NCBI RefSeq assembly: GCF_902497785.1
Contig: NZ_CABVHK010000004.1
Span: forward strand, 186,001-250,000
DNA from: Pseudomonas fluorescens
GTDB taxonomy: Bacteria; Pseudomonadota; Gammaproteobacteria; Pseudomonadales; Pseudomonadaceae
Direction of reading: 5' to 3'
DNA: 64,000 nt
The position numbers and the translations under genes were made by a program. Under the pieces are notes generated by a model. The model was not told the origin of the DNA. It worked only from the letters and a program-made list of their open reading frames with translations, and ran no database searches. This document shows, piece by piece, positions 1 through 9,018 of the stretch (its first letter is position 1; each line of letters opens with the position of its first letter).

Positions 1-13
1 TTCCATCCAGTGT

Positions 14-559
14 GTGACGCCCGTGCCAAGAATACTGACAGACGCTTCAGCCGACGATGCCCTGACCGAACACAACGCAAAGATGTTTGGCTCGCCCAAG
101 GAACGTCTGGATTTCTACCGTCGGGAGATCCAGTACGAAACCAGTATCCTGGCCAACCGCACCGACGCCTACCTGGCGGCGCAATCGTTTTTGGTGATTG
201 CCTTTGCGTCGTGCATGGCCAACCTCAATCCCGAATGGGGCAAGCTTTTCACTTTGGTGGTGCCGCCATTTCTGGCGCTGTTGGGGTTGCTCAGTTCGCT
301 GAATGCCTGGCCGGGCATACGCGCAGCCTATGACATCATTGATCATTGGCATTTCAAACAGAGTGAGTTACTGCGCAGCGAGCCGTTGATGGGGCTTGCT
401 TATGACGAGTCGCCGTTGTTCAGTGAAATGGAGTCGTCGCACAAGGGCTACCGCAAGTCACTGTTGTTTTCGGTGCGAACGCCGTGGATTTTTGCCACGT
501 TCTGGGTCGTGTTGGGGTGTTATGCGGTGTTTATCCAGGTGACCAATCCTGGGGGGTAA
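14..559 (+). CDS. Two-segment membrane protein of unknown function
   Basis: I do not recognise this gene firmly. The product is about 181 residues with a charged N-terminal part (FYRREIQYETSILANR), a hydrophobic stretch at about residues 55-75 (LAAQSFLVIAFA), another at about 80-100 (FTLVVPPFLALLGLL) and a last one near 158-175 (WIFATFWVVLGCYAVF). This resembles small oligomeric inner-membrane proteins of the RipA type, but that is a weak guess. The GTG at 14 is the first start inside the window; the frame is open to the window edge, so the real start may lie upstream. A REPIN follows directly after the stop. Confidence 0.6.
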   Translation: MTPVPRILTDASADDALTEHNAKMFGSPKERLDFYRREIQYETSILANRTDAYLAAQSFLVIAFASCMANLNPEWGKLFTLVVPPFLALLGLLSSLNAWPGIRAAYDIIDHWHFKQSELLRSEPLMGLAYDESPLFSEMESSHKGYRKSLLFSVRTPWIFATFWVVLGCYAVFIQVTNPGG

Positions 560-583
560 ATCCTTCCGGTCAAACCAATAACA

Positions 584-673
584 TGTGGGAGCGAGCCTGC
601 TCGCGAAGGCAGTGGATCAGGCACTGTAAATGTTGCCTGACCCGTCGCCTTCGCGAGCAGGCTCGCTCCCACA
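584..673. repeat. REPIN (paired inverted REP), tgtgggagcgagcctgctcgc type
   Basis: Two inverted copies of a REP of the form tgtgggagcgagcctgctcgc, separated by a short spacer. It lies between the convergent ends of the membrane protein gene and the hemerythrin gene. This class of intergenic palindrome is characteristic of the Pseudomonas fluorescens group. It may act as a bidirectional terminator or mRNA stabiliser here. Confidence 0.9.
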
Positions 674-679
674 GGGGGT

Positions 680-1153
680 TCAAGCCGCCATATTCGCGCC
701 CATTTCTTTCTTGTGCTGGGCTTTCATGGCCTCCATTTGCGCGCCCAACTCTTCCAGCTTCGCCTTACCCAGCAACTTCTTGGCCTGAGGAAACATCTCC
801 GTTTCTTCCTCTTCGATATGGTGCTCCAACAGTTCCTTGACCACTTTCACGCGCCCGGCAAATTCCAGGCTGGACGGGTCAGTCACTTTCAAATCGGGCA
901 GCACCAGCGAATCAACCGTACGATGCTCTTCCTTGGCCTCGTAATACATGACGTCCTGTTCCTTGCCGCCGGCTTCCTTGAACGCCGGGTACAGAATTTC
1001 TTCCTCGAGACGCGTATGGATAGTGATCTCCATTTCCAGCTTGGCCAGCAACTCAGTGCGTTTTTTCACACCCCGTTCGGTGGATTCACTCAGTTGGGTC
1101 AGGATGCCTTTTACGCGTTCATGGTCAGCTTGCAACAGGTCGATAGCGTTCAT
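680..1153 (-). CDS. Hemerythrin HHE cation-binding domain protein
   Basis: A 157-residue four-helix protein with the histidine/glutamate ligand pattern of the HHE hemerythrin family: an N-terminal LLQADHERVK helix, IHTRLEEEILYPAF, EEHRTVDSL and LLEHHIEEEETEMFP. Such proteins bind a di-iron centre and are tied to oxygen, NO or oxidative stress sensing; the ligand here is not known. I chose the ATG at 1153, preceded by a gagagac ribosome site, rather than a TTG five codons upstream. It is single-copy, bounded by a REPIN downstream and divergent from the Zn-dehydrogenase gene. Confidence 0.88.
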   Translation of the reverse strand: MNAIDLLQADHERVKGILTQLSESTERGVKKRTELLAKLEMEITIHTRLEEEILYPAFKEAGGKEQDVMYYEAKEEHRTVDSLVLPDLKVTDPSSLEFAGRVKVVKELLEHHIEEEETEMFPQAKKLLGKAKLEELGAQMEAMKAQHKKEMGANMAA

Positions 1154-1496
1154 GGTCGAGTCTCTCAATTAATCACGGGGAAGTGCGCAAACGGTCTCAA
1201 GGCCGAAGGTCGCTCACAGTAAGAGAGCATTTGTCGTGCCGCTTTTTACGCGGTTGATAAAGTTATAAAAATCAATAAGTTGAAATAATTGATGGCGAAA
1301 TGCGCTCGTGCAGGCTGCATGAAGGGTGCCTTTGATTCATGCAGTTCGCGGCTCTGCATTTCGCGGCGCTGTAAACCCGGTAATGCTGGCGTAACCACTG
1401 ATCCGATTCGCTCCTGATGCAACTGAACTCGCCGCTCAACGTCGCTCCCTTAATACAGACAACCAACGTCTTTATTTCCCTCTCGAGGAAGCAGCC
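1154..1496. other. Divergent intergenic region with nested inverted repeat
   Basis: No gene seen. It should hold the promoters of the hemerythrin gene (leftward) and the dehydrogenase gene (rightward). At 1295-1364 there are two nested perfect inverted repeats: outer arms gcgaaatgc/gcatttcgc (1295-1303, 1356-1364) and inner arms ctgcatgaa/ttcatgcag (1315-1323, 1336-1344). The whole can fold into one long stem-loop. It is unlike the REPs elsewhere in the window. Confidence 0.6.
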
Positions 1497-2720
1497 ATGC
1501 GAGCAATGACCTACCACGGTGCCCATGACGTCAAAATCGAAACCGTGCCCGACCCCGTCATCGAAGCCCCCGACGACATCATCCTTAGGGTGACCGCCAC
1601 TGCCATCTGCGGCTCGGATTTACACCTCTACCGAGGCAAGATTCCGACCGTCGAGCATGGCGATATCTTCGGCCATGAATTCATGGGCATCGTCGAAGAA
1701 ACCGGCTCGGCCGTCACTGCCGTGCAGCGCGGTGACCGGGTGGTGATTCCGTTCGTGATCGCCTGTGGCGAATGCTTTTTTTGTCAGCAGGATTTGTTCG
1801 CGAGTTGTGAAACCACCAACAGCGGGCGTGGCGCGATCATCAATAAGAAAGCGATCCCGCCACCGGCCGCGTTGTTCGGTTTCAGCAAGTTGTACGGTGG
1901 CATCCCGGGCGGGCAAGCCGAACTGGTCAGGGTGCCCAAAGCCAACACCGGGCCGTTCAAGGTGCCGGGGACGCTGGCGGACGAAAAGGTGTTGTTCCTC
2001 TCGGACATTCTGCCGACCGCCTGGCAAGCCGTGTTGAACACCGGGATCGGGCCGGGTTCAAGCATTGCCATCTATGGCGCCGGGCCCGTGGGGTTGTTGA
2101 GCGCCGCTTGCGCGAAAATGCTCGGTGCCGAGCAGATCTTCATGGTGGATCATCACGACTATCGGCTGGCGTACGCCCAGCGTACCTACGGGGTGATTCC
2201 AATCAATTTTGATGACGACGATGACCCCGCTGACACGATCATTCGCCAGACCGCCGGCAGCCGCGGGGTGGACGGGGTGGTCGATGCGGTCGGATTCGAA
2301 GCCAAGGGCAGCACCACGGAAACTGTGCTGGCGACCTTGAAACTGGAAGGCAGCAGCGGCAAGGCACTGCGCCAATGTATTGCGGCCGTGCGACGCGGCG
2401 GTGTGGTCAGCGTGCCGGGGGTGTATTCCGGATTTATCCACGGATTCCTGTTCGGCGACGCGTTTGATAAGGGCCTGACCTTTAAAATGGGCCAGACCCA
2501 TGTGCAGCGCTATCTGCCGGAGCTGCTTGGGCACATTGAAACCGGACGTTTGCAACCGGACGCGATCATCAGCCATCGGATGTCGCTGGAGCAGGTGGCC
2601 GAGGGTTACAAGATTTTCGACAAGAAACAGGAAGAGTGCCGCAAGGTCATTCTGACCCCGGGTTCAAGCGACGTGCCGATCACCGAAAACCTCGAATTCA
2701 CCCCAATACCGGCTGTGTAG
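1497..2720 (+). CDS. Zinc-dependent alcohol dehydrogenase (formaldehyde dehydrogenase-like)
   Basis: A 407-residue medium-chain dehydrogenase, probably NAD(H)-dependent. The catalytic-zinc signature is ICGSDLH near residue 37 with the GHE motif at 59-61. Structural zinc cysteines lie at 90, 93, 96 and 104 ([15 protein letters not shown]). The Rossmann motif is GAGPVGL at 194-200. Length and the extra insertion relative to classical ADH fit the glutathione-independent formaldehyde dehydrogenase-like subgroup; the real substrate cannot be read from sequence. The ATG is preceded by gaggaag at good spacing. The gene is monocistronic, ending in a REPIN, and sits among small stress-type genes, which suggests aldehyde or stress detoxification. 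Confidence 0.9.
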   Translation: MRAMTYHGAHDVKIETVPDPVIEAPDDIILRVTATAICGSDLHLYRGKIPTVEHGDIFGHEFMGIVEETGSAVTAVQRGDRVVIPFVIACGECFFCQQDLFASCETTNSGRGAIINKKAIPPPAALFGFSKLYGGIPGGQAELVRVPKANTGPFKVPGTLADEKVLFLSDILPTAWQAVLNTGIGPGSSIAIYGAGPVGLLSAACAKMLGAEQIFMVDHHDYRLAYAQRTYGVIPINFDDDDDPADTIIRQTAGSRGVDGVVDAVGFEAKGSTTETVLATLKLEGSSGKALRQCIAAVRRGGVVSVPGVYSGFIHGFLFGDAFDKGLTFKMGQTHVQRYLPELLGHIETGRLQPDAIISHRMSLEQVAEGYKIFDKKQEECRKVILTPGSSDVPITENLEFTPIPAV

Positions 2721-2729
2721 ATCGGCTCT

Positions 2730-2819
2730 TGTGGGAGCGAGCCTGCTCGCGAATGCTTTACGCCCGTCGACATCATTGTTGACGGTAGATCCGCTTTCGC
2801 GAGCAGGCTCGCTCCCACA
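2730..2819. repeat. REPIN (paired inverted REP)
   Basis: Same REP class as at 584-673: a tgtgggagcgagcctgctcgcgaa arm and its inverted copy about 90 bp apart. It lies between the ends of the convergent dehydrogenase and 94-residue hypothetical genes. Confidence 0.9.
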
Positions 2820-2837
2820 CTGGATTAGGGTTCAGTG

Positions 2838-3122
2838 TCAGGCGCTCACTTCCAACTGCGACGACAGGCGCACAGACATCGGAATCGGTGGAAAATCCTC
2901 GTTAATCACCCGTAAATGCTCGATGGCTTCCTCGAACTTCAGATCGGCCTTTCTGCGCAGCGATTGATAACAATCGAACACTTCTCTATCAAGATCGCCG
3001 CCTTCCAGCAACTCGAAGGCATGGCGGCTCAGCGCCTGCGCCTCTTCGAACATCTGACGGTTACGCTCCAGGGCGAGGGTCCGGCAGGCTTTGATTTCAT
3101 CGCGGGTGGAATAGTGGATCAT
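2838..3122 (-). CDS. Small hypothetical protein, mostly helical
   Basis: A 94-residue protein I do not recognise. It is highly charged and predicted mostly helical (RDEIKACRTLALERNRQMFEEAQ, then REVFDCYQSLRRKADLKFEEAIEHL). It has no signal peptide or membrane segment. I chose the ATG at 3122 because gaggtg lies 6 nt upstream; an in-frame extension to 3203 has no such site and low-complexity coding. It is transcribed leftward between a REPIN and the antiporter gene. Confidence 0.65.
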   Translation of the reverse strand: MIHYSTRDEIKACRTLALERNRQMFEEAQALSRHAFELLEGGDLDREVFDCYQSLRRKADLKFEEAIEHLRVINEDFPPIPMSVRLSSQLEVSA

Positions 3123-3269
3123 GACCAACACCTCAAATGTCCAATACGTTTCGACGCCACGAGCAGAGAGCGGGCGAGATAATCTTGTGACTGGCCGGGT
3201 CACTAAAGGATTTCAAATTTATGAACGTGAAAAACTGATGGGTTTTGACGGAGATTCGGCGCTATCGAA

Positions 3270-4613
3270 TCAGTTAATTTGTTTTTTGCGCCGCTCATAC
3301 CAGGCCAGCATCGGTTGAGTGCTGATGCCATGGACGAGAATACTGAGCGCCACCACCGACAACGTCAGGTCGGTACACAACGCGGCAATTGAAGGGTTGA
3401 GCCCGTGGTTCAACGCGTAGAAAAGGTAATACAGGCTGCCGATGCCGCGGATGCCGAACCAGCCGATCAACAGCCGTTGATGCCCGTTGAGCACGCCACG
3501 CCAGGGCAGGGCGATGACGCTCAGCGGACGGATCAGGCAAAACAACGCAGCGCCAATCAACAGCGCGCGCCAGTCCCAGTGGCCGACCAGCACAACGCCG
3601 AGCAGTGTCACCAGAAACACCTCCATTGCCCGTTCCACGAGGCTGCCGAACGCGAGCATGTCGCCCATCATGATGCCGGCGGCGACCTGGGTGTCTTCGA
3701 GGCTTTCGGTGTCGCCATGTACCGCTTGGTGCGGCTCGACGTTTTGATGGCCGACCACCGGCTGGACCAGATGCTCGGCGGGCAGGGCGTCGTCGCCAGT
3801 GGATTTGACCTCCTCGTGGCGCAGGCCCAGCCCGGCGGCGAATACAGCCAGAAAACCGTAGCCATGGATCGCTTCGGCGCCGACGTACGCCAAGGCAATC
3901 AAGGCAAGCGCCAGGTAATCGTTGGGCGAGAGGGTGCTGTCGTCATTTTTGATTCTCAGGGTCAGTGTCACGCGCCCGATGCCGCGCCCCATGCAGTAGC
4001 CCATCAGTAATCCGGCAGGAACCGCCCATAGCAGGCTTTTCAGTACCCAGTCACCGAGCCAGCCGGGATTGCCGTCGTGCTGCAATAACAGCAGACCGAG
4101 AATCACAAATGGAAAGGCAATCCCGTCATTGAGCCCGGCCTCGCCGGACAGGCCGAAGCGCACACTGTCATCGTCCCGGGCGTCGTTGACTTGCACCAGG
4201 GCGGCAAGTACCGGGTCAGTGGGCGCCAGGATCGAACCGATCAACACAGACGCTCCCCAGGACAATCCGAGGGCGTAATGCAACAGCAGGCACACGCCGG
4301 CAATGGTTAGCACCATCACCGGGCCAGCCAGCCCGACGGCCACCCGCCAGTTTTTGTTCTTGAACGGCGAGCGCAATTTCAGACCGCAGACAAACAGCGA
4401 AAACAACACCGCCACTTCCGTCAGGTGCTCCATCCACGTGGAGGCATCGGCCATGTCCAGTTTCAACCAGCCGAGCGCCGCCGGGCCGATGGCGACACCC
4501 AGCGCAAGGCACACCGCCGACGTGGTCACCGGCATCCAGCGCAGGTACGAGGACGTCAGTGCCAACGTCAGCAGCACCGCCCCCAGCACGGCCACCCAGA
4601 CTAGAAAGCTCAT
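3270..4613 (-). CDS. CPA1-family cation:proton antiporter
   Basis: A 447-residue polytopic inner-membrane protein with about 11-12 hydrophobic segments. Family signatures are present: the discontinuous-helix motif LAPTDPVLAAL, the ion-binding region SGEAGLNDGIAFPF, and the conserved late motif WFGIRGIGSLYY. These identify the Na+(K+)/H+ antiporter family CPA1. A hydrophilic loop of about 45 residues near 275-320, rich in Glu, His and Asp, separates the two membrane halves. It probably exports Na+ or K+ in exchange for protons; specificity cannot be deduced. The 34 bp gap to the upstream Yip1-like gene on the same strand suggests co-transcription. Confidence 0.9.
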   Translation of the reverse strand: MSFLVWVAVLGAVLLTLALTSSYLRWMPVTTSAVCLALGVAIGPAALGWLKLDMADASTWMEHLTEVAVLFSLFVCGLKLRSPFKNKNWRVAVGLAGPVMVLTIAGVCLLLHYALGLSWGASVLIGSILAPTDPVLAALVQVNDARDDDSVRFGLSGEAGLNDGIAFPFVILGLLLLQHDGNPGWLGDWVLKSLLWAVPAGLLMGYCMGRGIGRVTLTLRIKNDDSTLSPNDYLALALIALAYVGAEAIHGYGFLAVFAAGLGLRHEEVKSTGDDALPAEHLVQPVVGHQNVEPHQAVHGDTESLEDTQVAAGIMMGDMLAFGSLVERAMEVFLVTLLGVVLVGHWDWRALLIGAALFCLIRPLSVIALPWRGVLNGHQRLLIGWFGIRGIGSLYYLFYALNHGLNPSIAALCTDLTLSVVALSILVHGISTQPMLAWYERRKKQIN

Positions 4614-4647
4614 GCGCAGGGTTCGCCGGCTGTTGCCTGGAAGGCGA

Positions 4648-5259
4648 TCAACCGACGGTCGCGCGCAAGTATTCAGGTGTCAGCACGTTGAACCACACCA
4701 GAATCATTTCCACCAGGATGGTGACCAACACCAACAGCCCGATACCCCAGACGCAGGCGGCATTGAGCAAGCCTTGTTCCTTGCGCTCATGCATGAAAGT
4801 CGGCAAGCCGACGAATAGCAGAAACGTCGAATACACCGAGGCGGCACCGAGCACGATGATCGCCAGCCAGCGACTGGGGTACAAACCGCCAAAGCCGGCG
4901 AGGAAAAACGGCGTCACGGTGTACGCAGCGAAACCGATGCATTGATTGAGGGTAGGGCGCGAGTCAAAGGTGCGCGACATCCATCGGATGAACCCGCCCA
5001 TCAACGCCACACCGAGGATGATGCTCACGTAGAGCAATACACACAATTGCAGCGCGCTACTGCTGCTGAGTTTCACCGTTTCATTCTCGGCCAGGCTCCA
5101 GCCGACGTAGGTAGTCCCGATAAACAGGCAGACCGGTGGAATCAAGGCGAGCAGTAACAGATGCGCGAGGTAATGGCGGGGATGCGCTTCCTCTTTCTTG
5201 CGGATATCCGTCCAGGCGAAGTTGGGTTGGGTAAACAGTTTGACGATAGGTGCGGACAT
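4648..5259 (-). CDS. Yip1/DUF1282-like inner-membrane protein
   Basis: A 203-residue protein with five to six hydrophobic segments after a cytosolic N-terminus (FTQPNFAWTDIRKKEE). The opening 'tail-anchor' motif and segment layout match the bacterial Yip1-domain (DUF1282) family, whose biochemical role is unknown. The ATG at 5259 has aggaggtc about 5 nt upstream (ggaggtcgcc). It is followed on the same strand by the CPA1 antiporter gene, so the two may be an operon. Confidence 0.75.
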   Translation of the reverse strand: MSAPIVKLFTQPNFAWTDIRKKEEAHPRHYLAHLLLLALIPPVCLFIGTTYVGWSLAENETVKLSSSSALQLCVLLYVSIILGVALMGGFIRWMSRTFDSRPTLNQCIGFAAYTVTPFFLAGFGGLYPSRWLAIIVLGAASVYSTFLLFVGLPTFMHERKEQGLLNAACVWGIGLLVLVTILVEMILVWFNVLTPEYLRATVG

Positions 5260-5370
5260 GGCGACCTCCTGATCTGGAGCGGCCCGTGACCGGGTCTCAT
5301 AACGTTATGAGGGGCGACTTTTGTCGGGGGTTCCGTTTTTTTCCAGGTTGGATGTGGCGAGGGTAATCCT

Positions 5371-5464
5371 GTGGCGAGGGAGCTTGCTCCCGCTGGGCAG
5401 CGCAGCGGCCCTATAGGTTCAGGTGAGCGATGCGCACTAAAGCGCGAGCAAGCTCGCTCGCCAC
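5371..5464. repeat. REPIN of a second REP class (gtggcgagggagcttgctccc)
   Basis: An inverted pair whose arms read gtggcgagggagcttgctccc on one side and gcgagcaagctcgctcgccac on the other. The core differs from the tgtgggagc type found at 584, 2730 and 6440, so at least two REP families are active in this genome. It lies downstream of the SDR gene and upstream of the Yip1-like gene. Confidence 0.85.
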
Positions 5465-5468
5465 GGGT

Positions 5469-6326
5469 TTACAGCATTGGCTTGCCGCCGGTGATCCCGT
5501 AGCGCTGGCCGGTGATGTAGCTGGCTTCATCCGACGCCAGCAGCACATAAATAGGCGCCACTTCTACCGGTTGGCCGGGCCGTCCCAACGGCGTTTGCCC
5601 ACCGAAATTCTCCACCTCGTCATCGGGCATGGTCGAGACGATCAGCGGCGTCCAGATCGGTCCCGGCGCCACGCAGTTCACCCGAATGTTTTGCGGACCG
5701 AGCATTTGCCCCAGGCCAGCGGTGAAGTTGGCAATCGCGCCTTTGGTCGTGGCATAGGCGAGCAGGGTCGGTTTGGGCATGTCCGAGTTGACCGAGCTGG
5801 TGTTGATGATCGAACTGCCGGGTTTCATGTGTTTCAGCGCGGCCTGGCAGATGCGGAAAATGGCCGTGATGTTGACATCGAAGGTCATCACCCATTCATC
5901 GTCCGGAATGTCCTCGAAGTTTTCGTGGGTCATCTGGAAAGCGGCGTTGTTGACCAGCACATCGATGCGGCCGAAGCGCTCGACGGTCTTGTCGACCAAG
6001 GCCTGGCATTGCGCTTTCTGCGCGATGTCACCGGGCAGCAACACGCATTGACGCCCGGCCTGTTCGACCCAGCGCGCAGTTTCCTGAGCGTCTTCGTGTT
6101 CATTCAGATAGGCAATGGCGACGTCCGCGCCTTCCCGGGCGAAGGCGATGGCAACCGCGCGGCCAATGCCGCTGTCGGCGCCGGTGATCAGTGCGATCTT
6201 GCCGTCCAGACGACCGGAGCCTTTGTAGCTCTGCTCGCCACAATCCGGGTACGGGTCCATTTTCTTTTGCGAGCCGGGGACTGGCTGGCCCTGTTTCTTG
6301 AAGGGTGGTTTTGGATAGTCGGTCAT
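5469..6326 (-). CDS. SDR-family oxidoreductase (YghA/YhdF-like)
   Basis: A 285-residue short-chain dehydrogenase. The cofactor motif TGADSGIG is at 48-55, NNAA at 125-128, and the catalytic Ser177, Tyr190 and Lys194 (AYATTK) are in place. The 40-residue N-terminal extension rich in Pro, Lys and Gly (PPFKKQGQPVPGSQKKMDP) is typical of the stress-induced glucose/ribitol dehydrogenase-like subgroup (E. coli YghA, Bacillus YhdF). The substrate is unknown. It is monocistronic and bounded by REPINs on both sides. Confidence 0.9.
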   Translation of the reverse strand: MTDYPKPPFKKQGQPVPGSQKKMDPYPDCGEQSYKGSGRLDGKIALITGADSGIGRAVAIAFAREGADVAIAYLNEHEDAQETARWVEQAGRQCVLLPGDIAQKAQCQALVDKTVERFGRIDVLVNNAAFQMTHENFEDIPDDEWVMTFDVNITAIFRICQAALKHMKPGSSIINTSSVNSDMPKPTLLAYATTKGAIANFTAGLGQMLGPQNIRVNCVAPGPIWTPLIVSTMPDDEVENFGGQTPLGRPGQPVEVAPIYVLLASDEASYITGQRYGITGGKPML

Positions 6327-6439
6327 CGGGAAATCTCCGTTCTCAAGGCAAAGGCGTCAAAGGGTGGACCTTTGGCGTTTGGCGTGAGTTCGGTTGGATT
6401 TCGCAGGGTTGCGCTAACTTTCTGGCCTAGTGATATCCC

Positions 6440-6528
6440 TGTGGGAGCGGGCTTGCCCGCGATGACGTCGGCGCCCTCATGATAAAGGTGTCTGACACAG
6501 CGCTTTCGCGGGCAAGCCCGCTCCCACA
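6440..6528. repeat. REPIN (tgtgggagcgggcttgcccgc variant)
   Basis: An inverted pair with arms tgtgggagcgggcttgcccgc and the reverse complement, separated by a short spacer. It is a sub-variant (cgggcttgcccgc core) of the REP class at 584 and 2730. It separates the PatB-type lyase gene and the SDR gene. Confidence 0.9.
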
Positions 6529-6556
6529 GGGTTTTTGTCGTGTTGCGTGGTGGGGA

Positions 6557-7717
6557 TCAGGCCTGGCGATTGCGCAGGCAGCGCTCCATCCGCGCAATGC
6601 CTTCTTCCAGCAATGCCCGTGGGCAGCCGAAGTTCAGGCGCACGAACTGTTGATGGTCATCACCGAAATCCAGGCCGGCACTCAAGCCGACTTTGGCCTG
6701 TTCCAGGAAGAACTGCTGCGGATTATCCAGGCCCAGCGCGGAGCAATCGAGCCAGGCCAGGTAGGTGCTTTGCGGCACGTTCATGCTGATGCCCGGCAGC
6801 CGCGTACGCACCGCATCGACCAGGTAATCGCGGTTGCTTTGCAGGTAACCCCGCAGCGCCGCCAACCAGGGACCGGCTTCGGCGTAAGCCACGCGAGTGG
6901 CCTCCATGCCCAGTGGGTTGACGCTGTCGACCAGGCCGCAACGGGCATGATTGACCCGCTCGCGAACGGCGCGGTCCTGAATGATCATGAACGAGGTCTT
7001 CAGCCCGGCAATGTTGTACGCCTTGCTCGCCGACATCAGCGTAATGGTGCGCCGGGCGATGTCCGCACTCAATGAGGCGACGGGAATGTGTTGACGGCCG
7101 TCGAAGCACAGCTCGGCGTGGATCTCGTCAGAGATGATCCAGGCATCCTGTTCCAGACAGATGTCGGCCACCGCTTGCAGTTCTTCCCGCGCGAATGCCT
7201 TGCCCAGCGGGTTGTGCGGATTGCTCAGCAACAGCGCACCGCCACCGGCCAGCGACTGGCGCAAGGTGTCGAGTGGCGTTGCGTAGGTGCCATCCGCCTG
7301 CGTGTCGAAATTCAGTTCTACCTTGTTCAACCCCCAATGCGCAGGCGCATGGCGCAGTGGCGGATAGTTGGGGACCTGGACCACAACGTTCTGTTGCGGC
7401 TGCACCAAAGCGTTCAGGGCCATGTTGAAACCGGACTCCACCCCCGGCAGGAAAATCAATTCCTGGGGTTCGACACGCCAGCCGTACTTCGCCCACAGAT
7501 CGTCGACGATTGCATTGCGCAAATCGTCCGGAGCCAGGCTGTAGCCGAACAGCGGGTGTTCCAGACGTTTTTGCAGGGCCTGGATGATCACCGGCGGGGC
7601 GGCGAAGTCCATGTCGGCGATCCACATTGGCAATACCTCGGCCGGGTAACGGCTCCACTTGGTACTGCCGGTGTGGTGGCGGTCGAACACCTGATCAAAA
7701 TCGAAAGTCATGCTCAT
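6557..7717 (-). CDS. PatB/MalY-type PLP-dependent C-S lyase (cystathionine beta-lyase)
   Basis: A 386-residue fold-type I aminotransferase-like enzyme. Visible motifs are the N-terminal PMWIADMDF typical of the PatB/MalY group, SNPHNPLG (165-172), SDEIH (196-200) and the PLP-binding lysine Lys232 in SASKAYN. Members cleave C-S bonds of cystathionine or cysteine conjugates; MalY also has a regulatory role in E. coli. A methionine two codons downstream is an alternative start. The gene is divergent from the toxin-like operon at 7867. Confidence 0.9.
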   Translation of the reverse strand: MSMTFDFDQVFDRHHTGSTKWSRYPAEVLPMWIADMDFAAPPVIIQALQKRLEHPLFGYSLAPDDLRNAIVDDLWAKYGWRVEPQELIFLPGVESGFNMALNALVQPQQNVVVQVPNYPPLRHAPAHWGLNKVELNFDTQADGTYATPLDTLRQSLAGGGALLLSNPHNPLGKAFAREELQAVADICLEQDAWIISDEIHAELCFDGRQHIPVASLSADIARRTITLMSASKAYNIAGLKTSFMIIQDRAVRERVNHARCGLVDSVNPLGMEATRVAYAEAGPWLAALRGYLQSNRDYLVDAVRTRLPGISMNVPQSTYLAWLDCSALGLDNPQQFFLEQAKVGLSAGLDFGDDHQQFVRLNFGCPRALLEEGIARMERCLRNRQA

Positions 7718-7866
7718 CTCATAAAGGCCGGGATTAATCCGGCAGACATGATAAGCGCCAAGCCCGGTGGGAGCGAGACGAATTGTCCTGCCTTGGGACG
7801 CCCTGTCCTTACACCGTCGAGCATGCCGCCTGATGATGCAGCTTCACGACAAAAGGAGAGGATGCT

Positions 7867-9018
7867 GTGAACACACCCATCGGCTCGTTACTTCTGATCA
7901 CGTCACTCGAGAAGTTCGCCACCTGTGCGCTGTATGGCCAGGCGCGAGCACTGGTGACCCAGCGTCAGCAAGACGCCAGTACCTTCATCGACGACCCCGC
8001 CACACGAACGTTGGTCAGTGGCCTGCAGGGTCGGCTGCAGGATTACGCCAGAGACTTCCTCGACAACCTGATGCCCGATTCCATTGCCAGCATCGTCGAC
8101 GTGGAATCCCTCAGCCTGGTGATCAGCACTTTGCGCGCGTCTCGACAGACTGGCGGCGACGATGAAGTGGCCACGGCGGCTCAGCAGTTCTATCAAATGA
8201 TCAGATCCGATATTTCCCGCGCCCAGCAGAACATCGCGGCACTGGTGGAGCGCACTGCTCAGTCGGCGGAAGAAACGGACAAGGTCATTAACCGGTTGCA
8301 AGCGAGTATCGACGCGCTGACCGACGAGCTGGCGGGTGATAAAGGCAAGATCGCCAGCATTCAGGCAGCGATTGAGAAAACCAGCCGCGACATGGATGAG
8401 GCCGTCAGCCAGATGCTCCTGGCCTCACAGTCGATAGGCGGTAATACCAAGGCCATCGCCACCTGGGTGTTTTCGCTGTTCGGGGTCAAGGATGAGCCGA
8501 AGAAGACCAACGATGAGCCTAAGAAGATCAAGGCTGGCGACAAAAAGCCACCCGCTTTAGATGACACGCCCGGCGAGACCCGCAAGACCGAGTCCTTTCC
8601 GGTCGAGACAATAGGCGAGATCGCGCGCGGCGCCACTGAAGTGGTGGATGCCATCAACAGTTTCAGCGCCTTCACCGATCTGCTTCAGGACCAATATCAA
8701 CAACTTTACCGCCAGAAAGCCGCACTGTCGGTCGCGATCGTGATCAAGCAACAAGGCCTGGATCATCAGCTGGCCATCGAGCGATTCAGCGAGGCTGCCT
8801 CTTCCCTGAACGGAGCCTGGACTCAGCTCGATAACAGCTGGCAGCAGGCGCTCAAGGACAGCAGCGCTGTGGATGATCACCTGCTCGATGCCGGATGGGA
8901 GCGTATGGCCGAGCGGGTGGACAGAATCAAAAATTCCCTGACCGGCACCGAGGGCCAGATCCCTCGGTTGCAACGCAAGGCTGCACTCGCTGTTCTACCC
9001 CAAGGAGTTACAAAATGA
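7867..9018 (+). CDS. ClyA-superfamily tripartite toxin component A candidate
   Basis: A 383-residue, almost entirely helical protein with long heptad-like stretches (about 105-195 and 250-380) and no signal peptide. A hydrophilic insertion at about 200-245, containing a doubled DEPKK motif after the amphipathic ATWVFSLFG segment, interrupts the two coiled-coil arms where ClyA-type toxins carry the head domain. Size and position match the A subunit of Gram-negative tripartite alpha-pore-forming toxins (AhlA/SmxA class, about 360 residues). An alternative reading is an alpha-xenorhabdolysin-like subunit. The GTG start follows aaaggagagg. The stop overlaps the next gene by 4 bp (ATGA), so translation is probably coupled. 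Confidence 0.65.
   Translation: MNTPIGSLLLITSLEKFATCALYGQARALVTQRQQDASTFIDDPATRTLVSGLQGRLQDYARDFLDNLMPDSIASIVDVESLSLVISTLRASRQTGGDDEVATAAQQFYQMIRSDISRAQQNIAALVERTAQSAEETDKVINRLQASIDALTDELAGDKGKIASIQAAIEKTSRDMDEAVSQMLLASQSIGGNTKAIATWVFSLFGVKDEPKKTNDEPKKIKAGDKKPPALDDTPGETRKTESFPVETIGEIARGATEVVDAINSFSAFTDLLQDQYQQLYRQKAALSVAIVIKQQGLDHQLAIERFSEAASSLNGAWTQLDNSWQQALKDSSAVDDHLLDAGWERMAERVDRIKNSLTGTEGQIPRLQRKAALAVLPQGVTK

Noticed and set aside
3405..4010. 201-codon rightward frame inside the antiporter gene
   Set aside because: Antisense shadow of a gene with clear CPA1 motifs; composition (His, Gln, Ala rich) typical of a GC-rich shadow.
5430..6482. 350-codon rightward frame over the SDR gene
   Set aside because: Shadow of an SDR with complete catalytic residues on the other strand.
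584..6528. Possible CRISPR array from repeated palindromes
   Set aside because: The repeats are REPINs: paired inverted, irregularly spaced, and no cas genes are present anywhere in the window.
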